Shown one piece after another: positions 53,286-61,814 of a stretch of DNA of 64,000 nucleotides (the first letter of the stretch is position 1; each line of letters starts with the position of its first letter). The position numbers and the translations under genes were made by a program. Origin of the DNA: Anaerotignum propionicum (GTDB lineage: Bacteria; Bacillota; Clostridia; Lachnospirales; Anaerotignaceae); NCBI RefSeq assembly GCF_024461735.1, contig NZ_JANGAD010000009.1:89737-153736 (forward strand). Reading direction: 5' to 3'. Under the pieces are notes generated by a model, which saw nothing but the letters and a program-made list of their open reading frames with translations, had not been told where the DNA came from and made no database searches.

Positions 53286-54278
53286 ATGTCAATGGTTTAT
53301 TTAAAATCACCCAGTACAGATCCTGCGTTTAACTTAGCGTTGGAGCAATTTGTTTTTGACAAGATGGATCGCAGTAAGGAATATTTTATGCTGTGGCAAA
53401 ATAATAATGCAGTAATTGTTGGTAAAAACCAAAATACCTTTGGGGAAGTGAATCCAAAAGTAGTTGAGGAAAAGGGAGTAAAGGTTATCCGCCGCCTTTC
53501 TGGTGGGGGAGCAGTATATCATGACTTAGGGAACTTGAATTTTACATTTATTATGGATGCAAAAGAAGCAAGTGATTTGGATATAAAACTTTTTTGTCAG
53601 CCGGTTGCGTCTTTACTGCAAGAATTAGGGGCTGATGCACAAGTAAATGGCAGAAATGATATCACAATTGATGGAAAGAAGTTTTCGGGAAATTCTCAAT
53701 ATCTAAAAGAAGGCAGAGTGATGCACCATGGAACAATTATGTTCAATTCGGATTTGGATGTGGTTGCCGCTGTGCTTAATGTAGCGGGGGATAAATTTCA
53801 GTCAAAGGCGGCAAAGTCGGTAAAAAGCCGTGTAACAAATGTAAAGCCTTATTTAAAAGAGGATTTAACCTTGGAGGAATTTCAAAATCAACTGGTTTCC
53901 TATGTTTTTGGAGAAATGCCCGTGGAAACATATTCGTTGACGGAGAAGGACTTAGATGAGATAGAAAAAATCAAGCTAGAACGCTATGCTCGTTGGGATT
54001 GGAATTATGGAAAATCTCCTGAATACACGGTGCAAAAGGAACGTCGTATTGATGGTTGCGGTAAAATTGAGGCGCACATGAATACAAGGGATGGCAAAAT
54101 CGTTGAGGTTAAGTTTTATGGCGATTTCTTTGGGGTAAGTGATCATGGAGAGCTATCAAAGTTATTAGAAGGTTGTGAATTAAAAAGAGAGGCATTGGAA
54201 AAGACTTTGAAGAATATTGAAATTGAAAAATATTTTCATGGGCTTTCAGTAAATCAGTTTTTAGATATTTTACTTTAA
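53286..54278 (+). CDS. lplA: Lipoate-protein ligase A
   Basis: 330 residues. Activates free lipoate with ATP and joins it to lipoyl domains of dehydrogenase complexes or glycine cleavage H protein. Motifs are RRLSGGGAVYHDLGNLNF for the adenylate site, the catalytic Lys in DGKKFSGNSQ, and the C-terminal LplA accessory domain (about residues 240-330). GAGGAGGAATC precedes the ATG. It is alone in its unit here, with no lipoylated substrate gene nearby. Confidence 0.94.
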   Translation: MSMVYLKSPSTDPAFNLALEQFVFDKMDRSKEYFMLWQNNNAVIVGKNQNTFGEVNPKVVEEKGVKVIRRLSGGGAVYHDLGNLNFTFIMDAKEASDLDIKLFCQPVASLLQELGADAQVNGRNDITIDGKKFSGNSQYLKEGRVMHHGTIMFNSDLDVVAAVLNVAGDKFQSKAAKSVKSRVTNVKPYLKEDLTLEEFQNQLVSYVFGEMPVETYSLTEKDLDEIEKIKLERYARWDWNYGKSPEYTVQKERRIDGCGKIEAHMNTRDGKIVEVKFYGDFFGVSDHGELSKLLEGCELKREALEKTLKNIEIEKYFHGLSVNQFLDILL

Positions 54279-54287
54279 AATAAAAAT

Positions 54288-54338
54288 AAGAATGCGCCAA
54301 AATGAAAATTGCAAGATCATTTTGGTGCATTCTTTTTT
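54288..54338. terminator. Terminator after lplA
   Basis: AAGAATGCGCCAAAATGA pairs with TCATTTTGGTGCATTCTT (one G-U pair) over an 11-base loop, followed by T6. Confidence 0.85.
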
Positions 54339-54436
54339 AATGTATGTAGGTGAATCTCTTAGTGAAATAATTTAGGATTACATCAATTCTGAATAAAAGG
54401 GTAAAATATTAAACCAAAAGTAATTGTTTTGTAAAT

Positions 54437-55234
54437 TTAGGATGCCTTGGCGATTTTTCTTTGTCTGCCCTCATGATCCATTTCAAAATTATCTTTCAGG
54501 ATGAGTTGGGAAATGGGTACAATTTCATAACCTTTTTCCTTTAATCCTTTAATTATGGTATCCAAGACCTCAGGTGTATATTTAGCATCATTATGGAAAA
54601 GAACAATTGAACCGTTGCCAAGATGTTTATGGTTTAATACTTGGTTAATTTCATGGTCTGCACCCAATTCCTTCCAGTCCAAGCTGTCTATGTCCCACTG
54701 AATTGGATAATAGGAATTGGCGAATGATGTTTCAATTACGGTGTTGTTATACTCACCAAAAGGAGGACGGAATAAGTTCATTTCAATTCCTGTTAAATCC
54801 TTTACTGCTTTATGGCAATCTGCCAGCTCCTTGGCTATTTGTTCTGAAGAAAGCTGATTCATATGAGGATGAGTAGAAGAATGATTACCCAAATCATGGC
54901 CTGCCTCTGCAATTTTCTTTACTTCCTCAGGATAATCTGTTACCCAATAACCACAAAGGAAAAATGTAGCTTTCACTTCATTATCCGCAAGAATTTGCAG
55001 TAATCGATCTGTGTCCTCAGCACCCCAAGCGGCATCAAAGCTGATAGATACTTGTGGTTTATCAGTTTCAACACAATAAATTGGAAGTTTTCTCTCATTC
55101 TGTGCTGAAATAATAGAAGAGACTTTTGTTGCTGCAGGGGGAACAAGGCATGTAACTACGCCTACGCATGCTATTGCTGCTACCGTAAATAAAATATGCT
55201 TTTTTTTGATATGTATTGCTTTAAATAATTTCAT
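54437..55234 (-). CDS. Polysaccharide deacetylase, PdaB-like (probable sporulation type)
   Basis: 265 residues from the ATG at 55234 with GGAGGT upstream; the frame continues to 55261. A membrane helix near residues 13-32 is followed by the NodB homology domain. The first motif reads SFDAAWGAEDT instead of TFDDG, as in the PdaB branch; the metal-binding HSSTHPH, RPPFGEYN and the later FHN are present. Such enzymes trim N-acetyl groups from peptidoglycan, in Bacillus to make cortex muramic lactam. Substrate here inferred. Confidence 0.85.
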   Translation of the reverse strand: MKLFKAIHIKKKHILFTVAAIACVGVVTCLVPPAATKVSSIISAQNERKLPIYCVETDKPQVSISFDAAWGAEDTDRLLQILADNEVKATFFLCGYWVTDYPEEVKKIAEAGHDLGNHSSTHPHMNQLSSEQIAKELADCHKAVKDLTGIEMNLFRPPFGEYNNTVIETSFANSYYPIQWDIDSLDWKELGADHEINQVLNHKHLGNGSIVLFHNDAKYTPEVLDTIIKGLKEKGYEIVPISQLILKDNFEMDHEGRQRKIAKAS

Positions 55235-55298
55235 TATGCTACCTCCGAGCTTTTTTAACAATATATCGATTTATGAGTGAAAATATGAAAAAAACGAC

Positions 55299-55327
55299 TT
55301 GACAAATTCAGAAAATAAGAATAATAT
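55299..55327 (+). promoter_or_regulatory. Promoter of psuK-psuG
   Basis: TTGACA (55299-55304), a 17-base spacer and TAATAT (55322-55327), about 45 bases before the TTG start. Confidence 0.65.
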
Positions 55328-55371
55328 AAATATGTGCTTACAAACTAAACATATATAAAGAAGGTGAAAAA

Positions 55372-56469
55372 TTGACACAAAGAGAGCGGGAAATATATGA
55401 GATCATCCGCAATATGCCTATGATTGAGCAAAGTGAAATCGCTCAAAAGCTAAACATAACCCGGAGCTCTGTGGCTGTGCACATCACGAATTTGCAGAAA
55501 AAGGGATATATTCTGGGACGAGGCTATTTACTAAAGGAACAGGATTATATCATGGGAATTGGCGCGGCGAATGTAGATATTCACGGCATGAGCAAAAAAA
55601 GTATTATTTTAAGGGATAGTAACCCTGGAAATATGAATTCCTCTGCAGGTGGTGTTACACGAAATGTTTCAGATAATCTGGCAAGACTTGGAGCATCCGT
55701 GAGGCTGATTACAGCTTTAGGAGACGATATTTATGCGGATCAGATTCGTAATGAATGCAATGCTGCAGGTATTGATTTTTCCCATAGCATGGTGGTAGAG
55801 AAACATCCTTCTTCAACCTATATCTCTATTTTGGATGAAAACGGAGATATGTTTGTTGCCATGTCGGATATGTCGGTATTACAGCGCATGAGCATGGAAT
55901 TTTTGAAAACTAAATCCGGCATCATCAGCGGGGCTAAATTTATTACCTGTGATGCAGGCCTTCCGGAAGAGGTTTTGGAGGGGATTCTTGATGTGTATGG
56001 AAGTCAAACCCCTGTTTTTATTGATCCGGTTTCTTGTACCTATGCGGAAAAGTTAAAACCCATTATTGGAAAAGTTGATACATTAAAGCCGAATCGCATG
56101 GAGATGGAAGTAATCAGTGGGATTAAAATTGATAATGATACTGATTTAGAACGGGCATCCGATGTGCTTTTAGAAAAAGGACTTAAGCATGTATACGTGA
56201 GCTTAGGGGCCGATGGCTGTTTTTATATGAATCGAGACGGCGTGAAAATGAAACGGGCGTTAAAGCCCTTAGATCAAATGGTTAATGCCACAGGCGGCGG
56301 AGATGCATTTATGGCTGCGGTGCTATACGCAAGGTTACTTGATTTCAATGTAGATGAAACGGTGGACTTTGCTTTAGGGGCAGGCGTTGCGGCAATTTCC
56401 TATAAAGGAACCATAAATCCAAATATGAGTGTGAATATGATTGAAAAAATATTGGAGGAAAGAAAATGA
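55372..56469 (+). CDS. psuK: Pseudouridine kinase with N-terminal helix-turn-helix
   Basis: 365 residues from a TTG start after GAAGGTG. Residues 1-60 are a winged-helix/MarR-like DNA-binding region (SEIAQKLNITRSSVAVHITNLQKKGYI), followed by a PfkB-type sugar kinase domain with GAANVDIHG, SAGGVTRNVSDNLARLG and the catalytic NATGGGDAF. It phosphorylates pseudouridine to the 5'-phosphate. The extra domain suggests the protein also senses or regulates its own operon. Overlaps psuG by 4 bases. Confidence 0.92.
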   Translation: MTQREREIYEIIRNMPMIEQSEIAQKLNITRSSVAVHITNLQKKGYILGRGYLLKEQDYIMGIGAANVDIHGMSKKSIILRDSNPGNMNSSAGGVTRNVSDNLARLGASVRLITALGDDIYADQIRNECNAAGIDFSHSMVVEKHPSSTYISILDENGDMFVAMSDMSVLQRMSMEFLKTKSGIISGAKFITCDAGLPEEVLEGILDVYGSQTPVFIDPVSCTYAEKLKPIIGKVDTLKPNRMEMEVISGIKIDNDTDLERASDVLLEKGLKHVYVSLGADGCFYMNRDGVKMKRALKPLDQMVNATGGGDAFMAAVLYARLLDFNVDETVDFALGAGVAAISYKGTINPNMSVNMIEKILEERK

Positions 56470-57389
56470 AGAATTTAGAAAAATATTTGACCATAACACC
56501 TGAAATTCAAGAAGCTATTGCAAACAATAAGCCTGTAGTTGCTTTGGAGAGTACAATTTTAAGTCATGGTATGCCTTATCCTGAAAACGTTGCATTTGCC
56601 CATAAGGTTGAAGAAATCGTTCGTGGTGAGGGCGCGATTCCTGCCACCACAGCAATTATTGATGGCAAGCTTAAAGTTGGTCTAACAGCAGAAGAGCTGG
56701 AGCTTATGTGCAGGGCAGAGAATGTGGGCAAGGTTAGCCGTCGTGATGTAGCAGTTTACTTGGCAACAGGTAAAGTAGGGGCTACAACGGTTGCAACTAC
56801 AATGATGATTGCCGCTATGGCGGGAATTCAAGTGTTTGCCACCGGTGGTATTGGCGGTGTTCATAGGGGTGCGACAGAAACTATGGACATTAGTGCAGAT
56901 TTGCAGGAATTGGCTCATACACCAGTAGCTGTAATTTGTGCGGGTGCAAAATCTTTATTAGATATCGGCCTCACATTGGAATATTTGGAAACAATGGGTG
57001 TTCCTGTTATGGGCGTTGATACAGATGATTTCCCTGCGTTCTATTGCAGAAAGAGCGGATATAAGGTGGACTTTAATGCAAAAGATGAAAAGATAATTGC
57101 GAAAATTTTAAAAACGAAATGGGATTTAAATTTAGAAGGCGGCGCAATCATTGCAAATCCTATTCCTGCCGAATATGAATTGGATTTTGATGAGATTGAG
57201 GCTGTGATTCAGCGTGCATTGGTGTTAGCCAAGGAGCAAGGCATTCGTGGAAAAGATACTACCCCATTCCTTTTGAAGCATATTAAAGAAATGACAGAAG
57301 GGGTTTCCTTTGCATCCAATTTACAGCTTGCTTATAACAATGCAAAAGTTGCTTCAAAAATTGCAGTTGAGCTTGCAAAGTTGAATTAA
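56466..57389 (+). CDS. psuG: Pseudouridine-5'-phosphate glycosidase
   Basis: 307 residues. Splits pseudouridine 5'-phosphate into uracil and ribose 5-phosphate, the second step of pseudouridine breakdown. Family features are VALESTILSHGMPYPEN, GKVSRRDVAVYLATGKVGATTVA with catalytic Lys residues, and ATGGIGGVHRGA. TTGGAGGAAAG precedes the ATG, which overlaps the psuK stop. The gene pair is the complete catabolic route; uptake of pseudouridine is not encoded nearby. Confidence 0.96.
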   Translation: MKNLEKYLTITPEIQEAIANNKPVVALESTILSHGMPYPENVAFAHKVEEIVRGEGAIPATTAIIDGKLKVGLTAEELELMCRAENVGKVSRRDVAVYLATGKVGATTVATTMMIAAMAGIQVFATGGIGGVHRGATETMDISADLQELAHTPVAVICAGAKSLLDIGLTLEYLETMGVPVMGVDTDDFPAFYCRKSGYKVDFNAKDEKIIAKILKTKWDLNLEGGAIIANPIPAEYELDFDEIEAVIQRALVLAKEQGIRGKDTTPFLLKHIKEMTEGVSFASNLQLAYNNAKVASKIAVELAKLN

Positions 57390-57505
57390 GTTATAGCTGA
57401 ACCGTATATATTGCCGAACGAAAATATCTTCATATGAGAGTAATGCCCTCAAAATGAAAGATTGAAATTCTAGAGAAGAAAAAATTGGGATTTTAATATA
57501 ATATG

Positions 57506-57557
57506 AAAGACTCGTTAACAATGCTGTAACTTTGCATGTGCTTGACGAGTCTTTTTT
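57506..57557 (+). terminator. Terminator of psuK-psuG
   Basis: AAAGACTCGT pairs perfectly with ACGAGTCTTT over a long loop containing a second weak stem, followed by T6. It lies 120 bases after psuG. The rest of the 57390-57726 spacer holds nothing supported. Confidence 0.75.
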
Positions 57558-57726
57558 GTTCTCTTGAATAAATAGATAAATAAATCTATCTATATGGATT
57601 GGTATTAGGAGAATATAAACAGAACAGACTCCTCTCCATTTATTTAGCATTATAACTTAAACTTGCTTTTTTGAAGCAGATTATATAAAATGCTAGAAAG
57701 AGTATTGTATTGAAAGGAGTGAAGTT

Positions 57727-58881
57727 ATGGAACAGGGTGTATTTCAAATTGGTCCCATTCGTCCACCCAGTGAGGCAAACAGCTTATTGCTTCGTGTGAC
57801 GGAAAACTGTCCTTGGAATAAATGTAAATTTTGTATGTTATATAAGAACAGCTCATTTCATACTCGGCCTGTGGCTGAGGTTAAAAAAGATATTGATGTT
57901 ATGGAGGAGTACAGGGATAGAATTCTTGCAAATATGAATCAAGGCGAGTATGACATGGAAGCCATTCGGCAGGAATATTTGTCTATGCCTACAGATGAAG
58001 CAAGAATGTGCTATCAAATGGTATTTACTTGGCTAACAGAAGGGGATAGACAAGCAATTTTTTTGCAGGATGCAAATACGATGGTATTGCGCCCTGAGTG
58101 GTTGATAGAAATTGTCAGTTACGTCAGAGAACGTTTTCCGGAAATTCAGCGAATTACTTCCTATGGCAGAGCAAATACTTTAGCACGCATTTCTCTGGAG
58201 GATTTTAAGCGTTTGCGAGAAGCAGGATTGGATCGTATCCATTCAGGTTATGAATCGGGGTCTGATAAAGTTTTGCAATTGATTTCTAAGGGAGCGACCC
58301 AAGAGGAAGAAATCATCGGTGGTAAAAAGGTGAAGGCAGCGGGTATCGAACTTTCAATCTATTTTATGCCTGGTGTGGGCGGCAAAGCCTTATCCGATGA
58401 AAATGCCATAGAAACAGCAAAGGTTATCAACGAAGTAAACCCGGATTTTGTCCGTTTACGTACATTCATTTTAAGAACGGGCTCTTTGATGGAAGAATTG
58501 CGGGATTCAGGCATGTATGAGGAACAAAGGGATATTGATAAATTAGTAGAGATCAGGAAGATGCTTGCCCATATTGACCCCAATAGAGCCAATGGAAAAC
58601 TCACCAGTGATCATATCATAAATTTACTGCAAGAAGTAACAGGGTATTTGGATAAGGATTTGACTTGGATGTTGGAATATATTGATTCCTTTTTGGCACT
58701 GCCTGAAAAAGAACAAAAAAGATATCAATTGGCAAGGCGCATGGGTTTCCCTTTAGACTGGAAATACCTATATCGTTTACAGCCTCAGGATCAGGCTCGT
58801 GTGGAAGAAATGTCCAAAAACATTGTTGATGAAAAGGAATGGGAGACTCTACTTCACCGTTTTACTGATAGATATATTTAA
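57727..58881 (+). CDS. Radical SAM protein with CX4CX2C cluster motif
   Basis: 384 residues. The cluster-binding motif near the N-terminus is TENCPWNKCKFCMLYK with cysteines at residues 28, 33 and 36, that is CX4CX2C rather than the usual CX3CX2C. Later features fit a radical SAM barrel: TSYGRANTLARIS, then GLDRIHSGYESGSDKVL for the SAM-binding strand, and GIELSIYFMPGVGG. The C-terminal half is helical. AAAGGAGTGAAG precedes the ATG. A small Cys-rich membrane protein follows after 12 bases. The substrate is not recognised. Confidence 0.85.
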   Translation: MEQGVFQIGPIRPPSEANSLLLRVTENCPWNKCKFCMLYKNSSFHTRPVAEVKKDIDVMEEYRDRILANMNQGEYDMEAIRQEYLSMPTDEARMCYQMVFTWLTEGDRQAIFLQDANTMVLRPEWLIEIVSYVRERFPEIQRITSYGRANTLARISLEDFKRLREAGLDRIHSGYESGSDKVLQLISKGATQEEEIIGGKKVKAAGIELSIYFMPGVGGKALSDENAIETAKVINEVNPDFVRLRTFILRTGSLMEELRDSGMYEEQRDIDKLVEIRKMLAHIDPNRANGKLTSDHIINLLQEVTGYLDKDLTWMLEYIDSFLALPEKEQKRYQLARRMGFPLDWKYLYRLQPQDQARVEEMSKNIVDEKEWETLLHRFTDRYI

Positions 58882-58893
58882 GGAGATAAAAAG

Positions 58894-59082
58894 ATGGATA
58901 AGGAAATGATTTTTACCACTATTATTCCAATTATTTTGATACTTGGAATTGTGTACTACAATATGCGTAAAATGCAAAAGAATATAAATAATATGAAAAA
59001 TAACTGTGGCGGTGGATGCAGTGGATGTGCCCATAGTGACAGCTGCCACAAGCCAGAAAAGGAAGACGAGAAACACGAGTAA
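58894..59082 (+). CDS. Small Cys-rich membrane protein (FeoB-associated-like)
   Basis: 62 residues. One N-terminal helix (residues 6-22) and a cytoplasmic tail with NNCGGGCSGCAHSDSCHK, four cysteines and histidines that could bind a metal or an iron-sulfur centre. This layout resembles FeoB-associated Cys-rich proteins, but no feoB is in the window; here it follows a radical SAM gene instead. AAGGAGAT precedes the ATG. The function is unknown; metal delivery is an inference. Confidence 0.7.
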   Translation: MDKEMIFTTIIPIILILGIVYYNMRKMQKNINNMKNNCGGGCSGCAHSDSCHKPEKEDEKHE

Positions 59083-59168
59083 AAGGAACAGAGCCCATGA
59101 CTAGGTACAGCCTTAGCTATATCCGAGTGGTTTTGCATTAGCAAGGTAACGTATATATAAAATAAAAG

Positions 59169-59200
59169 AGAGTGCCCAGGATTGGGCACTCTTGTTTTTT
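59169..59200 (+). terminator. Terminator of the radical SAM unit
   Basis: AGAGTGCCCA pairs with TGGGCACTCT over a 4-base loop, then TGTTTTTT. Confidence 0.85.
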
Positions 59201-59220
59201 GTTTTAAGTAAGGAGGTATA

Positions 59221-59922
59221 TTAGGATTCTGCAGCCTTTGTTTTTTGCTGCTCCTCATGCTCCGTACGGTAACGACTCATTAGTCCATGGAATAAGTCCA
59301 TTGCGGTTGGAGGTGTAAAGCTGATGGCATTTGCACCTGCTTCAATGGTACGCTTAATGCTCTCTCTGGTAGGGCCACCTGTTGCAATGATAGGAACGGA
59401 TGGATATTTTTCACGAATGGCACGAACTACGTCGGTGGTTCGGCCGGCAGCGGATACGTTTAATATACTTGTGCCTGCCGCCAATCTTCCATCAATATCG
59501 CTATCAGCATCCAGCACAGTGACAATAATGGGTATGTCAATAATTTCATGAATATGCTGAATGACAGAGTTGCTGGTTGGGGCATTCACAACCACACCCA
59601 TGGCACCCAATGCTTCAGCATCCTTTGCCAACATAACAACTCGTGGGCCTGTGGTAGTACCTCCGCCTACGCCGCAAAAAACGGGAATACTAGAGGCTGA
59701 AACAATGGCATCTGCAATAATCTGTTGAGGTGTAAAAGGATATACTGCCAGAACGGCATCGGCATTACAGTTTCGGATAATCGCAATGTCGGTTGAAAAT
59801 ATTAACGACTTAATGCGTTTTCCCCAAATAACAATACCACTGGCACTCCATATTTCCTCTGGCATTGTTACGATATGCTTTCTTAATCTACTATCAATAC
59901 GGGGGATGTTTTTTTCAGCCAT
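59221..59922 (-). CDS. TIM-barrel protein of unknown function
   Basis: 233 residues, soluble. The chain reads as a phosphate-binding (beta/alpha)8 barrel: AVLAVYPFTPQQIIADAI, VFCGVGGGTTTGPRV, GAMGVVVNAPTSNSVI, DIDGRLAAGTSILNVSAAGRT and IIATGGPTRESIKRTIEAGANAISFTPPT, the last resembling the phosphate-grip of HisA/ThiE/PRAI-type barrels. In Clostridia such proteins are often labelled simply as hydrolase. The ATG follows AAAGGAGCTAAGGT. It is monocistronic and stands behind a perfect consensus promoter. Its reaction is not known. Confidence 0.78.
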   Translation of the reverse strand: MAEKNIPRIDSRLRKHIVTMPEEIWSASGIVIWGKRIKSLIFSTDIAIIRNCNADAVLAVYPFTPQQIIADAIVSASSIPVFCGVGGGTTTGPRVVMLAKDAEALGAMGVVVNAPTSNSVIQHIHEIIDIPIIVTVLDADSDIDGRLAAGTSILNVSAAGRTTDVVRAIREKYPSVPIIATGGPTRESIKRTIEAGANAISFTPPTAMDLFHGLMSRYRTEHEEQQKTKAAES

Positions 59923-59976
59923 ACCTTAGCTCCTTTCACTATATAACTAGAATAATTCGTATGAAAAGTTGTTATA

Positions 59977-60005
59977 ATTATACAATAACGCAGGTTGTCT
60001 GTCAA
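59977..60005 (-). promoter_or_regulatory. Perfect consensus sigma-A promoter of the TIM-barrel gene
   Basis: On the minus strand TTGACA (60005-60000), exactly 17 bases and TATAAT (59982-59977). The expected transcription start is near 59970, leaving a leader of about 48 bases. Confidence 0.75.
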
Positions 60006-60068
60006 GGATTTTTTGTACAAACTGAAACAAAAAGGTAATATTTTGGCAAGACAAAAGATATCCACACC

Positions 60069-60097
60069 TTGACATTATTTCCGTTTCAGACTAGAAT
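60069..60097 (+). promoter_or_regulatory. Promoter of the CBS-domain gene
   Basis: TTGACA (60069-60074), a 17-base spacer and TAGAAT (60092-60097), about 30 bases before the ribosome site. Confidence 0.6.
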
Positions 60098-60142
60098 AAT
60101 GCTATCGGAAAATATTAGTATTTTTTGGAGGATGATTATATT

Positions 60143-61048
60143 TTGGAAACCATTATTGGTTTGGCCATATCTATCATTCTGAATGTGGTTTTGCTTTTTT
60201 TATTATGGAAATTGCAGCAAGAAAAAAAGCGATCAATCATTACAGAAGAAGGAATCCGCATGATGGTAGATGCCGGAGGGGATAATGGCAGTATAGACGA
60301 AACGGAAAAAAAGATGATTAACAATATCTTTGATTTGGGGAATACCTCAGTGGGGGAAATCGCTACCCACAGAACAGATATTGTTGCAATACCTGCGGAT
60401 GCTTCCATTTTGGAAATTATGGAGGTAATTTCAGAGGAAAAATATTCTCGTATCGTTGTTTATGATGATAATATTGATAATATTATTGGTCTCTTTCATG
60501 TAAAAGATGTTGTAAAGTTTTTCATTGCGGATAATCACGATATAACTAATTTTGATTTAAAAGAAGTTTTGAAAAAACCTTATTTTGTTCCGTTTTCCAA
60601 AAAGACTGATGAATTGTTTGCTGAGATGCAAAGAGATAAGGTTCATATGGCAATTGTAATTGATGAATATGGTGGAACAGCAGGGTTAGTCACCATGGAG
60701 GACTTGTTGGAAGAGATTGTTGGTAATATATTCGATGAATATGACTTGGAAGAGGAAGAAGATATTAGTGTAATAGATGAAAAGGCATATCGCATCAATG
60801 GAACCACAGATTTGTCTGATGTGGAGGAATTGTTGGATATAACTTTTGAAGATGGGGAAAGTTATGACACGTTAGGCGGATACTTAATTGGCCGATTGGG
60901 GAGAATCCCTGAAGAAGGGGAAAAACCTGAAATTCATGTGGCGAATTGGTTGTTTCGAATAGAAAATATTGAAGAAAAGCGGATAGATAAGGTTTACGCC
61001 TTACGCTTAGATGATGAACAAACGACAAATCACGAAAAAGCTATGTAA
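60143..61048 (+). CDS. CBS-domain/CorC_HlyC transporter-associated protein (hemolysin family)
   Basis: 301 residues from a TTG at 60143; GGAGG at 60127-60131 lies upstream, while an earlier TTG at 60125 precedes that site. An N-terminal helix (about residues 5-25) anchors a cytoplasmic part with two CBS domains (VGEIATHRTDIVAIPADASI, then MAIVIDEYGGTAGLVTMEDLLEEIVG) and a C-terminal CorC_HlyC domain (YDTLGGYLIGRLGRIPEEGE). It lacks the full DUF21 membrane domain of CNNM Mg2+ transporters, so it may regulate rather than transport. Followed closely by ferritin. Confidence 0.85.
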   Translation: METIIGLAISIILNVVLLFLLWKLQQEKKRSIITEEGIRMMVDAGGDNGSIDETEKKMINNIFDLGNTSVGEIATHRTDIVAIPADASILEIMEVISEEKYSRIVVYDDNIDNIIGLFHVKDVVKFFIADNHDITNFDLKEVLKKPYFVPFSKKTDELFAEMQRDKVHMAIVIDEYGGTAGLVTMEDLLEEIVGNIFDEYDLEEEEDISVIDEKAYRINGTTDLSDVEELLDITFEDGESYDTLGGYLIGRLGRIPEEGEKPEIHVANWLFRIENIEEKRIDKVYALRLDDEQTTNHEKAM

Positions 61049-61088
61049 AGGATAAAATCTATTTATATAAAAAACAGGAGGGATAAAA

Positions 61089-61601
61089 ATGTTAGATAAA
61101 AAAGTAATAGAACTCTTAAATTCACAAATCACCAAGGAATTTTATTCTGCTTACCTGTATTTGGATTTTGCGAACTTCTTTGAATCCAAAGGCTTAGAGG
61201 GATTCGCAAATTGGTATAAGGTTCAAGCACAGGAAGAAAGAGACCATGCAATGCTCTTTTATCAATACTTGCAAAATAATAACCAACGTGTAGATTTTCA
61301 GGCAATTGGTAAACCTGATGTAGAAATGGAATCCTTGATGGATCCGTTAAAGGCTGCATTGGCTCATGAGGAATATGTTACTGATTCTATTCATACCATT
61401 TACACAGCTGCTCAAGAGGTTCACGACTATCGTACCCTTCAATTTTTGGATTGGTTTGTAAAAGAACAAGGCGAAGAAGAAACAAATGCCAATAATTTAA
61501 TTACCAAGATGGAATTATTCGGCAGTGATGCAAAAGGCCTTTATATGCTGGATAATGAATTGAAGGCTAGAGTTTATGCGGCACCTTCATTGGTACTTTA
61601 A
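61089..61601 (+). CDS. ftnA: Ferritin
   Basis: Iron-storage protein of 170 residues that forms a 24-mer cage. The ferroxidase ligands are visible: Glu in QITKEFYSAYLYL (about residue 17), Glu-Glu-x-x-His in AQEERDHAM (about 49-53), and Glu in ALAHEEYVTDSIH and KEQGEEETNAN. Non-haem type, with no bacterioferritin haem Met. CAGGAGGG precedes the ATG. It lies 40 bases after the CBS-domain gene without an obvious terminator and may share its message. No Fur box was recognised. Confidence 0.96.
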   Translation: MLDKKVIELLNSQITKEFYSAYLYLDFANFFESKGLEGFANWYKVQAQEERDHAMLFYQYLQNNNQRVDFQAIGKPDVEMESLMDPLKAALAHEEYVTDSIHTIYTAAQEVHDYRTLQFLDWFVKEQGEEETNANNLITKMELFGSDAKGLYMLDNELKARVYAAPSLVL

Positions 61602-61626
61602 ACATCAAAGTATACTCAAAAATTTG

Positions 61627-61656
61627 GAAAAGCGTATATTCATTATACGCTTTTTT
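61627..61656 (+). terminator. Terminator after ferritin
   Basis: AAAAGCGTATA pairs with TATACGCTTTT over a 5-base loop, followed by T. It ends the CBS/ferritin unit. Confidence 0.8.
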
Positions 61657-61814
61657 ACATTTTAACTTTTAACAACCCATAAGCTATGTTTTTGTGTTTA
61701 AAACATTGACACCCCTCAAAGAAACCACATCTATTTCCTACTATTTTACTCCCTTTCACGAAAAAATTTGTCCCTCCATATTGTAGAAGAAAAAAGAAAG
61801 GTGAGGTTGCAATT

